The position numbers and the translations under genes are program-made. 8,251 bases of DNA from Pseudomonadales bacterium. GTDB lineage: Bacteria > Pseudomonadota > Gammaproteobacteria > Pseudomonadales > Azotimanducaceae. Shown one piece after another: positions 1-5,443 of this stretch (the first letter of the stretch is position 1; the number at the start of each line of letters is the position of its first letter). The notes under the pieces are model-generated. The model was given only the letters and a program-made list of their open reading frames with translations, was not told the origin of the DNA and did no database searches. The DNA lies in contig JAPKEK010000068.1 of assembly GCA_028822125.1 (NCBI GenBank), forward strand, positions 1 to 8,251, given 5' to 3'.

Positions 1-385
1 CAAACGTGACAGTTTTATCGGCCACCAGGATACCCTCTAGGAGTTGTCCAAGGCCGCCGATAATGAATCCGGAACTGATAGAACTTGTAGGCTTTTGGTA
101 ACGTACCGCTTCATCTTCATCGAAAATACCGCGTCTACTGGCAGAGGCAATGCAGGCCACCAGTTCTATGCTGTTTTCGCTGGCCAGGCGCTGCCATAAT
201 TCGGTTATCGAGGTTTCATCCTGGGGTGGCTCGGCCAGATCATTGGCTACCAGTACAGCACCCTGGTAAAAAAATACCCGATGAATTGTGTGGCCCGCGG
301 TAACAGCGGCTTCAGCAAATCGATAAGCTGTTATGGGGCCCTGGCAGTGGAGGGGGTCGCCGAGTACAGCAAGCATGAATTTCAT
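1..385 (-). CDS. tusD: Sulfurtransferase complex subunit TusD (DsrE family), 3' end cut by window edge
   Basis: TusD is part of the cytoplasmic TusBCD complex, which takes persulfide sulfur from TusA and passes it to TusE and MnmA for 2-thiouridine synthesis at the tRNA wobble position. The 128 visible residues read like a full TusD: an N-terminal beta strand (MKFMLAVLGDP), a VFFYQGAV block at about 37-44, Cys78 in VACIASASRRGI, and GFIIGGLGQLLEG near the end. Cys78 is at the same position as the sulfur-carrying cysteine of E. coli TusD. E. coli TusD has 128 residues; here codon 129 begins with G, so at least one more residue lies off the edge. The ATG at 385 is preceded by AGGAAA with a 9-base gap; Met4 is a less likely start. 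It lies 97 bases downstream of the yccA-like gene on the same strand with no obvious terminator between, so co-transcription is plausible. tusC and tusB would be expected just outside the window. Confidence 0.93.
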   Translation of the reverse strand, partial: MKFMLAVLGDPLHCQGPITAYRFAEAAVTAGHTIHRVFFYQGAVLVANDLAEPPQDETSITELWQRLASENSIELVACIASASRRGIFDEDEAVRYQKPTSSISSGFIIGGLGQLLEGILVADKTVTF

Positions 386-484
386 GGGTGCGTATTTCCT
401 GGTGCTCAGCTGTTAACAGGACGAACCGCTGATGCCACTCGGTCTGGGCCGGATCAGCCAGAGTTCATCTTGTTTAGTTGTCTG

Positions 485-1165
485 TTAGTCGTCAGCCCAG
501 CCAAAGAGCGCCAGCAGGTGAATAAACAGGTTATAGATGTTCAGGTACAGACTGACCGTCGCCATAATGTAGTTGGTTTCGCCGCCGTTGAGTATTCTGC
601 TGGTATCATACAGGATTAACCCGGAGAATATGACCACGGCCATGGATGAAATAGCCAGGTGCAAACCAGAAATGGGGTACCCCATGAGGCCAGCGATCAG
701 GTTGAACACGATAGCCCCGATAAGAACCCACAGACCCACCATGAGGAATCCGCCCATAAATGAGAAGTCTTTTTTGGAGATCAGCGTATAACCTGATAGC
801 GAAAGGAATATAGCGCCCGTCGTCGCCAGTGCCTGAAAGATAAGAAAAGATCCTGATGCAGAACTCATTACATAATTGTTTAACATAGGGCCAAGTGCAA
901 AACCCATTAAACCGGTGAAGCCGAATACCCAGTACAGCGCTTTGGCACTGTTGGCGACTCGGCGGAGGAAAAACAGCATCCCAAAGCTGCCCAGGAAGCA
1001 GAATATTGCAATCATGTGAGGTGGGTTGATCATCATTGAGGCAACCGCGGTTAAGGCACTCCAGACGAGAGTCATGGCCAATAAGGTGTAAGTTTGGCGC
1101 AACACTTTATGTCCTGAAAGGGTGCTCGGTGAACGTGCTTGGTCAATAAACCTGGCATCTGCCAT
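485..1165 (-). CDS. yccA: Bax inhibitor-1 / YccA family inner-membrane protein
   Basis: This 226-residue protein belongs to the Bax inhibitor-1 (UPF0005) family and most resembles E. coli YccA, a substrate and modulator of the FtsH membrane protease. It is almost entirely hydrophobic, with about seven membrane segments after a cytoplasmic N-terminus of about 25 residues; the family fold has seven. The signature lies near the C-terminus: LILYDTSRILNGGETNY followed by IMATVSLYLNIYNLF. Its aspartates match the conserved C-terminal acidic residues of the family. Length is close to E. coli YccA (about 219). The ATG at 1165 has a strong ribosome binding site (AAGGAGAT, 5-base gap), and a promoter candidate lies 40-70 bases upstream. 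The gene order yccA then tusD agrees with an arrangement I recall from Pseudomonas. Family assignment is firm; a role with FtsH is inferred from the E. coli relative. Confidence 0.92.
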   Translation of the reverse strand: MADARFIDQARSPSTLSGHKVLRQTYTLLAMTLVWSALTAVASMMINPPHMIAIFCFLGSFGMLFFLRRVANSAKALYWVFGFTGLMGFALGPMLNNYVMSSASGSFLIFQALATTGAIFLSLSGYTLISKKDFSFMGGFLMVGLWVLIGAIVFNLIAGLMGYPISGLHLAISSMAVVIFSGLILYDTSRILNGGETNYIMATVSLYLNIYNLFIHLLALFGWADD

Positions 1166-1170
1166 AAGTA

Positions 1171-1178
1171 ATCTCCTT
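1171..1178 (-). promoter_or_regulatory. Ribosome binding site of the yccA-like gene
   Basis: On the minus strand this reads AAGGAGAT, ending 5 bases before the ATG at 1165. It is a near-ideal Shine-Dalgarno sequence and fixes the start codon. Confidence 0.85.
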
Positions 1179-1205
1179 CGGGTCTTCTTCCCTGTTAGAT
1201 CTGTA

Positions 1206-1233
1206 ATTGTAAGGGCTGTTACGACTAAATCAA
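1206..1233 (-). promoter_or_regulatory. Candidate sigma-70 promoter for yccA-tusD
   Basis: On the minus strand there is TTGATT (-35, 1228-1233), a 16-base spacer, then TACAAT (-10, 1206-1211). These match the consensus at 4 of 6 and 5 of 6 positions. Transcription would start near 1199, giving a leader of about 35 bases that contains the strong ribosome binding site. This is pattern matching only. Confidence 0.5.
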
Positions 1234-1387
1234 GGACTCCTCGTATTCAGGGGTGAGTTTTCTATGCCTAAACTACTATTTTAGTATTATTTTTCAGGTT
1301 CTCGCAATCAATCTGGATGGCTCATTAACCTTGGCCGGTTCTAACCAGGTCATGCTGGTAAATGGTAGTAGCTGCTGCGGCCCATAT

Positions 1388-1414
1388 CCAGGCCAGGCTA
1401 TTCGGCCTGGCTGG
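1388..1414. repeat. GC-rich hairpin (inverted repeat)
   Basis: GCCAGGC at 1392-1398 pairs perfectly with GCCTGGC at 1405-1411 around the six-base loop TATTCG. A further CCA (1388-1390) can pair with TGG (1412-1414) across a single bulged G. Neither side carries a T run, so it is not a standard intrinsic terminator in either direction. It could be a structured RNA element, a protein-binding site or a dispersed repeat; only one copy is seen here. Confidence 0.6.
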
Positions 1415-1474
1415 CTTGATCTGGACTTGAAAGTGTATGAGCATATTCATAGGCTCTATTCCATAGGAGAGAGA

Positions 1475-1552
1475 ATGTTAAAAAATTCAAATAAAAATAT
1501 GAAAACTAGTACAAAAACTTGTACAAGAGAAGAAACATGTAATTTAACCTGA
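1475..1552 (+). CDS. Possible 25-residue peptide, Thr/Lys/Asn-rich
   Basis: A short frame of 25 codons opens with ATG at 1475 and ends with TGA at 1550-1552. Its main support is a very good ribosome binding site, AGGAG at 1465-1469 with a 5-base gap. The peptide is hydrophilic and basic: 6 Thr, 4 Lys, 4 Asn and two cysteines (positions 16 and 22), with no hydrophobic segment. It ends 38 bases before the ATG of a possible small membrane protein on the same strand, so it could be a leader peptide or the first gene of a small unit. I recognise no family, and at this length chance is a serious alternative. Confidence 0.3.
   Translation: MLKNSNKNMKTSTKTCTREETCNLT
1518..1527. repeat. 10-base palindrome CTTGTACAAG
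   Basis: This is a perfect palindrome, preceded by a related AGTACAA at 1508-1514. It lies ahead of the possible small membrane protein gene and inside the possible 25-residue peptide frame, so it may be an operator or simply part of that frame. Confidence 0.3.
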
Positions 1553-1590
1553 TTATTTTGACGTTAACCTTAATTTTTACTCCGTTCGTC

Positions 1591-1767
1591 ATGAGTGCTC
1601 TCAGCGCTAAGGCGCGCCTTAAGACCGTGTGGGAACAGGTTAACAGCAGTCTGACTTTTGCTTTTGCCGGATTGCTGCTGGCTGTGATCACAGCGGGTCT
1701 GGTCTGTTCGAATCTGGCAATGCAGTCAGCCGCAGGTGCAGCAATGGGAATTACTCAGGCAGGTTGA
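1591..1767 (+). CDS. Possible small single-pass membrane protein, 58 residues
   Basis: I do not recognise this protein. From the ATG at 1591 it has 58 residues: a basic N-terminus (K7, R9, K11), then a hydrophobic segment at about 21-39 (LTFAFAGLLLAVITAGLVC) ending at Cys39, then a short tail rich in Ala and Gly. The positive charges before the helix suggest the N-terminus is inside. A TTG at 1558 in the same frame would give 69 residues. Neither start has a clear Shine-Dalgarno, which is the main weakness. The gene would converge on ldcA, with 61 bases between the stop codons. In favour are the well-formed membrane segment and the nearby 25-codon frame with a strong ribosome binding site, which could couple translation. 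It may still be a chance open frame. Confidence 0.35.
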   Translation: MSALSAKARLKTVWEQVNSSLTFAFAGLLLAVITAGLVCSNLAMQSAAGAAMGITQAG

Positions 1768-1828
1768 TTATTCTGATAGGGATGTCTGAGGCTGGGCAAA
1801 GGTGATTGAAGGCGTATTTTCAGCTAGC

Positions 1829-2890
1829 TCAGATAAGGGCTCTGCCGAGCAGTGTCAGAGTTCCCGCATCAGCATCAAGTTCGGCATTTGCGCCGACTGG
1901 TATTATGCTCTGGTCATCCACATGACCAATCATTAAGCCACGCATAACCGGGATGGAAAGCCCTTCGCATCGCTGTTCAAGGACGGCCTCCATGCTGATG
2001 CTCGGTACATCTGCTTCATAGTCGGTGAACTTGCCAAATACCAGGCCATTGATCTGGCTGAAAACACCCGCCAGCCATAGCTGTGTAAGCATCCTGTCTA
2101 CGCTGTACGGTGCCTCACTGACGTCTTCCAGAAACAGTATTTTCCCCCTGAAATCGGGCTCATAGGGTGTGCCCATCAGACTGGTTACCAGGCTCAGATT
2201 GCCGCCAACCAGGGGCCCCGTAGCCTTGCCCAGAACAAACCTGGTTATTCGGTTGTGTCGTTCTGCCCGCCCAGGGGCCTGGGAGAACCGGGGTGGAGCT
2301 GCAAGAGAGGTTGGGTGTTCACCGCGCATGATGATGCGGCTGAACTCCTGATAGGTATATTCGGTGAACTGCTGGCCGGCTATGGGTCCATGAAAGGTGA
2401 TCAATCCCGTGATGCCATTGATTGCCAGGTGCAAGGCGGTGATATCGCTATAGCCTAACAATACTTTGGGGTTTGACCTGATTACGTTGTAGTTGAGCAT
2501 AGGTAGGATTCGGGACGCGCCGTAACCGCCCCGGGAACAGAAAATACCCTTGATATCAGGATCTGCAAACATCCGGTTGACGTCTTCAGCCCTTTGGCTG
2601 TCGCTGCCGGCTAGGTAGCCATGGCGCTTATAAAGGTGCTTACCGGCGACCGCATTAAAGCCCAGAGAGCGAACCACATCCAGGGCATATTCGACGTCTT
2701 GATTCTCCCAGGTGTTGCTCGATGGCGCGATAACACCAATGTTCATGCCTGGCTGCAGCCTTTTGGCAAGGACTGGCTTTATTACCTTGTTTGAGCTGGC
2801 CAGGTTATTTGTGCTGGCCGTGGATTCAGGCAGGAGCCCCGTTGTGGTCGTTGCCAGCGCCAGATTAGATAGGAATTGTCTACGCTTCAT
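1829..2890 (-). CDS. ldcA: LD-carboxypeptidase, peptidase S66 family, with Tat signal
   Basis: Murein LD-carboxypeptidases remove the terminal D-alanine from tetrapeptides by cutting the L,D bond between diaminopimelate and D-Ala. The 353-residue product carries the whole S66 domain from about residue 45. The motifs are CSRGGYG (118-124), the nucleophile-elbow GYSD with Ser148, Glu255 in ILFLED and His323 in GHVDDQ; these match the Ser-Glu-His triad known from Pseudomonas aeruginosa LdcA. Residues 1-27 form a twin-arginine signal: KRRQFL, a mildly hydrophobic stretch, then a possible cleavage site near STA-S (residues 23-26). This implies export of the folded enzyme, whereas the E. coli enzyme is cytoplasmic. 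The extra N-terminus makes it longer than the usual 300-310 residues. The ATG at 2890 lacks a strong Shine-Dalgarno, but a stop lies close upstream in frame and the signal starts exactly there, so the start is convincing. No partner gene is adjacent on the same strand. Confidence 0.93.
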   Translation of the reverse strand: MKRRQFLSNLALATTTTGLLPESTASTNNLASSNKVIKPVLAKRLQPGMNIGVIAPSSNTWENQDVEYALDVVRSLGFNAVAGKHLYKRHGYLAGSDSQRAEDVNRMFADPDIKGIFCSRGGYGASRILPMLNYNVIRSNPKVLLGYSDITALHLAINGITGLITFHGPIAGQQFTEYTYQEFSRIIMRGEHPTSLAAPPRFSQAPGRAERHNRITRFVLGKATGPLVGGNLSLVTSLMGTPYEPDFRGKILFLEDVSEAPYSVDRMLTQLWLAGVFSQINGLVFGKFTDYEADVPSISMEAVLEQRCEGLSIPVMRGLMIGHVDDQSIIPVGANAELDADAGTLTLLGRALI

Positions 2891-3042
2891 TATTATTGGC
2901 CGAGTAGCGGTAATGTATCAGTCGATCGGTCTGAAAAGGCCTGGAGTCATAAACTGCAAGTGATGGAATCATGGTTAACAGATCTGGAAATTAACGGATT
3001 GGCTAAGATTAATGTATCAAGGGGTTATTTTCACGTATTTAA

Positions 3043-3065
3043 CCTGCTGAATTGCAGGCTTTTTT
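3043..3065 (+). terminator. Terminator-like hairpin with T run
   Basis: CCTGC (3043-3047), a six-base loop TGAATT, GCAGG (3054-3058), one C, then six T (3060-3065). On the plus strand this has the form of a short intrinsic terminator. The stem is only 5 pairs, and no plus-strand gene ends upstream; the nearest gene is ldcA on the other strand. Confidence 0.4.
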
Positions 3066-3091
3066 GTAATGCAGGGGTTTCGATGATCCAG

Positions 3092-3111
3092 CTCGGGCAG
3101 AAAGGCCCGAG
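3092..3111. repeat. GC-rich hairpin
   Basis: CTCGGGC (3092-3098) and GCCCGAG (3105-3111) form a perfect 7-pair stem around AGAAAG. No T run follows on either strand. It lies 27 bases after the terminator-like hairpin, in non-coding DNA. Confidence 0.55.
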
Positions 3112-3201
3112 AGATGCGCGGTAGGCATGGATATACAGCCTCGGCAGGCCAGCGGAGACAGGTGAGCCTGCAGGCGGTAGCAGAGTGAGCGTGCTTTCAT
3201 G

Positions 3202-3244
3202 TAATAGTAAAGCGTTTAATAGTAGCGCTTAATAGTAAAGCATT
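3202..3244 (+). repeat. Three-copy short tandem repeat, TAATAGTA core
   Basis: Three consecutive units start TAATAGTA: TAATAGTAAAGCGTT (3202-3216), a shortened TAATAGTAGCGCT (3217-3229) and TAATAGTAAAGCATT (3230-3244). The units are 15, 13 and 15 bases long. TAA and TAG in the core stop translation, consistent with non-coding DNA. It may be slippage or an array of binding sites. Confidence 0.6.
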
Positions 3245-3382
3245 TAGCAGGCTACTAGGCTGTTGTCAGGGAGCAGTGTCCAGCACTAAAGATGGTTGAT
3301 TTCTTCTTTTTTCCCCAGGGAAAACATGCGATGCTATGGGCCGCTGGCCAGTTCCGTCAGGCGATTGAATTGACTTATTATC

Positions 3383-3389
3383 AGGAGGG
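3383..3389 (+). promoter_or_regulatory. Ribosome binding site of the zinc-finger gene
   Basis: AGGAGGG ends 3 bases before the ATG at 3393. It is a consensus Shine-Dalgarno with a slightly tight gap and supports that start codon. Confidence 0.8.
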
Positions 3390-3392
3390 TTT

Positions 3393-3818
3393 ATGTCTGA
3401 GTGCAGCAGGGTTAAACCAATGCTACCAGGGTTATTAAACCAGGAGCTGAGCAGCAGTGATATTAATGAGGTTCAGGCACACCTGTCGAGATGCGTTCAG
3501 TGTCGAGAACATATGAGTGGCTTACCTTCTTTTCAAAATAATAACTTACAAGAGGTTGTGATAGCTTCATCACATTCTACTTTAAGTAAAAGGTTCTATG
3601 TCGTACTGACAGCTGTTGCCATGGTGCTTTGTATCGGCGGCTATATCGCGCTTGCCGGGCATGGCTTAGTTTCGTTTATTCAGGATCCGGAAGAATCAGA
3701 TTTCACTAAAATGGCGGCAATGGCCTTGTTGGTGGGGATGAGCACATTGTTTTCAGTGGTCGCCTATCAGCGTTATTCTAAAAGGAAAAGTGATCCCTAC
3801 CAGGAGGTGGAAAGATGA
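3393..3818 (+). CDS. Membrane protein with anti-sigma-type zinc finger (zf-HC2)
   Basis: The first 40 residues form a zf-HC2 / ZAS-like domain: Cys4, then His30-x3-Cys34-x2-Cys37 (HLSRCVQC), with the typical LLNQELSSSDINEVQAHL helix between. In known ZAS proteins this domain binds zinc and holds an ECF sigma factor. Two membrane segments follow at about 68-88 and 106-125, so both ends should be cytoplasmic; a basic patch (RYSKRKS) follows the second. The 141-residue length is short, and there is no large periplasmic sensor domain. The start is supported by AGGAGGG just upstream. The last codons overlap ybjQ by four bases (ATGA), so the two are translationally coupled. Anti-sigma genes usually follow their sigma gene, but none lies upstream. 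It may control a distant sigma factor or act as a zinc-bound membrane anchor. The domain call is solid; the function is inferred. Confidence 0.8.
   Translation: MSECSRVKPMLPGLLNQELSSSDINEVQAHLSRCVQCREHMSGLPSFQNNNLQEVVIASSHSTLSKRFYVVLTAVAMVLCIGGYIALAGHGLVSFIQDPEESDFTKMAAMALLVGMSTLFSVVAYQRYSKRKSDPYQEVER
3802..3809 (+). promoter_or_regulatory. Ribosome binding site of ybjQ inside the upstream gene
   Basis: AGGAGGTG ends 5 bases before the ATG at 3815 and lies within the last codons of the zinc-finger gene. It shows that ybjQ is translated by its own strong initiation as well as by possible coupling through the ATGA overlap. Confidence 0.85.
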
Positions 3819-4135
3819 TTATCAGTACCGCTGAGTTTATTGCGTCTAGACCGGCTATCCGTACGCTGGGCCTGGTACGGGGAAATACAGTTCGAGCACG
3901 TCATCTGGGGCGGGACATTATGGCGGGTCTGAGAACCCTGGTGGGCGGTGAAATAGTTGAATATACTAAATTAATGGCCGAGTCTAGAGAGCAGGCAATG
4001 GATCGAATGCTGGATCAGGCTCGACTGCTTGGTGCAAATGCGGTGGTTTCCATTCGATTTACCACCAGTGTGGTTATGGGAGGAGCGGCCGAATTGCTGG
4101 TAACCGGCACCGCCATCATTATTGAAGAAGATTAA
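3815..4135 (+). CDS. ybjQ: YbjQ / UPF0145 family protein
   Basis: The product has 106 residues and matches the small YbjQ (UPF0145) family throughout its length; E. coli YbjQ is about the same size. Recognisable blocks are LGLVRGNTVRARHLGRD (18-34), GGEIVEYTKL (44-53), the helix with SREQAMDRML, then GANAVVSIRF (73-82) and a final VTGTAIIIEED. There is no signal peptide or membrane segment, so it should be cytoplasmic. Proteins of this family form ring-like oligomers in structures I recall; some annotations call it heavy-metal binding, but I see no conserved Cys or His cluster to support that. It overlaps the zinc-finger membrane protein by four bases (ATGA), which suggests matched production and possibly a complex. 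The molecular function of the family is not established. Confidence 0.9.
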   Translation: MIISTAEFIASRPAIRTLGLVRGNTVRARHLGRDIMAGLRTLVGGEIVEYTKLMAESREQAMDRMLDQARLLGANAVVSIRFTTSVVMGGAAELLVTGTAIIIEED

Positions 4136-4149
4136 GTAAAGAAGATTAA
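4125..4149 (+). repeat. 11-base direct repeat spanning the ybjQ stop codon
   Basis: AAGAAGATTAA occurs at 4125-4135 and again at 4139-4149, separated by GTA. The first copy contains the last codons and the TAA stop of ybjQ. It looks like a small tandem duplication. Confidence 0.65.
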
Positions 4150-4158
4150 TTGAAGAAA

Positions 4159-4185
4159 GCTGGTTTGTGGACCGGTAACTTTTTT
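4159..4185 (+). terminator. Possible terminator of the zinc-finger/ybjQ unit
   Basis: GCTGGT (4159-4164) can pair with ACCGGT (4171-4176) around TTGTGG, with two G-T wobbles, followed by AAC and six T (4180-4185). Its position, 25-50 bases after the ybjQ stop, fits. The stem is weak and the T run is offset by three bases. Confidence 0.4.
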
Positions 4186-4270
4186 GTGCTTGAAGCTGGT
4201 GCCAGGAGCGGTTCATCCCACAATTGCTGCAGACTATCGAAAATGCAAGAAAAAATAACGTTCGATTGGG

Positions 4271-4276
4271 TATAAT
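4271..4276 (+). promoter_or_regulatory. Candidate -10 element for the RND efflux operon
   Basis: A perfect TATAAT lies 27 bases before the adaptor start codon, which would give a leader of about 20 bases. No recognisable -35 lies 16-18 bases upstream (the sequence there is A-rich) and there is no TG extension, so the promoter may need an activator. No clear operator palindrome is visible. Confidence 0.45.
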
Positions 4277-4303
4277 CATCTGAGATCAAAGCAAGACCTG
4301 ATT

Positions 4304-5434
4304 ATGGCTGGAATATTGAAAATCTTATTGTCCCTGGTGCTGATTGCTACCTTGTTCGGCTGTGCCGATGAAGAGGGTGACATGGGTGACAGTGATGCCA
4401 GCAGTGCCAAGCAGACATCAGATCGAGATAAGGAACCCAACAGGCGGCAAAGCAAGACAGAAAAAGATGCGTTAAAGCGCAAGTTCAGCGCGCGGCCAGT
4501 ACCAGTTAGTACAGCGGCTGTGGAACGAGGCAGGCTGGATGCTTATTATTCCAGTACAGCCACTCTAACGGCGGTTGAAGAGGCTGTGGTGGTTGCGCGA
4601 ACACAGGGAATTGTAGAAGCTATCTTCGTGGAAGAAGGTATTTTAGTTAAAAAAGGCCAGGCCCTTGCGCAGTTGGATACGAGACGCCTTTCTTTGGAAG
4701 TCAATCGAACGCAAACGAATCTGGAGAGTTTACAGCGGGCATTTGACCGTGCTGAGCAATTATTTAAGCGTAATATGATTTCCCCGGATGTTCACGATCA
4801 GGCCAGATTTAATCTAGAACGCGAACAGGCCACGCTGGCGTTACAATTGCACGACTTAGAAGAAGCAACCATCAGGGCACCGATTGATGGTGTTATTACC
4901 CTGCGTCACATCAAACTGGGTAATACCCTGACGCCAAATACAGCAGCTTTTGAACTCAAAAGAGCGGATACTGTTGAAGCAGTATTAAATATCCCGGAAA
5001 GAGAATTATCCAAGCTAAAAGCGAATCAAGTTGCCAAGGTGCGTATAGATGCCCTCGAACGGGCAGAATTTATTGGCTATATTGATCGAGTATCCCCGCA
5101 GATTGATGCCGATACCGGAACGGTTCGGGTAACGGTCAGGCTAGAGAATGAACTGGATCTGCTTAAACCAGGTATGTTTGCGCGGGTGGAAGTCCTTTTT
5201 GATTCCCATGAAAATGCCCTGCTGGTCGCCAGAGAAGCGATCATTATACAGCGTGATGAGCAGAGTGTGTTTATGATTAAAGAGGGTCTGGCAGTGATAC
5301 AGGCCGTTACCACCGGCTATCTGATGGGTGAACTGATCGAAGTCGTTGATGGCTTAAGTGAAGGGGATCAGGTCGTTACACGGGGTCAGAGTAGCTTGCG
5401 AGAAGGCACCAGCGTTCGTATTATCGTGAATTAG
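4304..5434 (+). CDS. RND efflux periplasmic adaptor (membrane fusion protein), lipoprotein
   Basis: Adaptors of this family (AcrA/MexA type) bridge the inner-membrane RND pump and an outer-membrane channel. The 376-residue product starts with a lipoprotein signal ending in LFGC, so Cys20 should be lipidated. A charged, acidic then basic linker of about 45 residues follows (21-65). The lipoyl/barrel-sandwich halves are at about 98-125 (VEAIFVEEGILVKKGQALAQLD core) and 187-202 (IRAPIDGVITL). Between them is a coiled-coil hairpin at about 128-186. The beta-barrel domain lies at about 220-300, with the typical DTGTVRVTVRL and LKPGMFARVEV, and the membrane-proximal domain closes the protein. Residue +2 after Cys is Ala, which by the E. 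coli Lol rule would not retain the protein in the inner membrane. The ATG at 4304 has a poor Shine-Dalgarno but is where the signal peptide begins. Only 9 bases separate it from the pump gene. Substrate cannot be told. Confidence 0.93.
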   Translation: MAGILKILLSLVLIATLFGCADEEGDMGDSDASSAKQTSDRDKEPNRRQSKTEKDALKRKFSARPVPVSTAAVERGRLDAYYSSTATLTAVEEAVVVARTQGIVEAIFVEEGILVKKGQALAQLDTRRLSLEVNRTQTNLESLQRAFDRAEQLFKRNMISPDVHDQARFNLEREQATLALQLHDLEEATIRAPIDGVITLRHIKLGNTLTPNTAAFELKRADTVEAVLNIPERELSKLKANQVAKVRIDALERAEFIGYIDRVSPQIDADTGTVRVTVRLENELDLLKPGMFARVEVLFDSHENALLVAREAIIIQRDEQSVFMIKEGLAVIQAVTTGYLMGELIEVVDGLSEGDQVVTRGQSSLREGTSVRIIVN

Positions 5435-5437
5435 GGG
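5433..5437 (+). promoter_or_regulatory. Ribosome binding site that fixes the TTG start of the RND pump
   Basis: AGGGG overlaps the last two bases of the adaptor stop codon (TAG, 5432-5434) and is followed by a 6-base gap and TTG at 5444. No ATG or GTG occurs in frame between the stop and this TTG. The next in-frame ATG (5489) would remove the conserved FSISRPV start of the protein. Confidence 0.75.
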
Positions 5438-5443
5438 CTGGTC

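Larger units (their letters stand above)
1166..1474. other. Intergenic stretch upstream of yccA, no convincing gene
   Basis: The right part of the yccA leader and promoter occupies the first 70 bases. Beyond it is a small AT-rich inverted repeat (TACTA, three bases, TAGTA at 1274-1286) followed by a T-rich run, and then the GC-rich hairpin listed at 1388-1414. A plus-strand frame is open from a GTG at 1253 through 1552. It has no convincing Shine-Dalgarno and no recognisable protein features, so I do not call it. I looked for a tRNA-Ser, which neighbours yccA in some relatives, and found no T-loop or acceptor-stem pattern on either strand. Confidence 0.5.
2891..3392. other. Intergenic stretch of about 500 bases without a convincing gene
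   Basis: This gap separates the divergent ldcA and zinc-finger genes, so promoters for both should lie here, but I find none with a good -35/-10 pair. It holds a terminator-like hairpin (3043-3065), a second hairpin (3092-3111), a 10-base palindrome GCCTGCAGGC (3166-3175) and a three-copy TAATAGTA repeat (3202-3244). Plus-strand frames over 2876-3124 have no protein-like features. There is no remnant of a sigma-factor gene ahead of the zinc-finger gene. Confidence 0.55.

Noticed and set aside
281..619. Plus-strand open frame across tusD and the 3' end of yccA
   Set aside because: It lies antisense to two well-recognised genes and its translation has no recognisable features.
1166..1474. Possible tRNA-Ser next to yccA, as recalled from related genomes
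   Set aside because: No acceptor-stem pairing, anticodon arm or GGTTCGA-type T-loop found on either strand.
1253..1552. Plus-strand open frame of 99 codons from a GTG, containing the GC-rich hairpin
   Set aside because: No convincing Shine-Dalgarno at 1253 or at the internal ATG 1351, no domain, no coherent hydrophobic or charged pattern; only the last 25 codons, with their own ribosome binding site, deserve mention.
2911..3019. TAATGTATCA present twice, at 2911-2920 and 3010-3019
   Set aside because: A 10-base match about 100 bases apart, with no shared flanks or symmetry; not strong enough to call an operator pair.
2876..3124. Plus-strand open frame overlapping the ldcA start and the terminator-like hairpin
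   Set aside because: It runs antisense into ldcA, reads through a hairpin and T run, has no ribosome binding site and shows no protein family features.
3309..3324. Inverted repeat TTTTCCCCAGGGAAAA upstream of the zinc-finger gene
   Set aside because: The loop would be only two bases, too small for a stable hairpin; it could be a symmetric binding site but nothing else supports that.
2891..3392. Possible degraded ECF sigma-factor gene upstream of the zinc-finger gene
   Set aside because: All frames are short and none shows sigma region 2 or 4 motifs; the stretch is rich in stops and short repeats.
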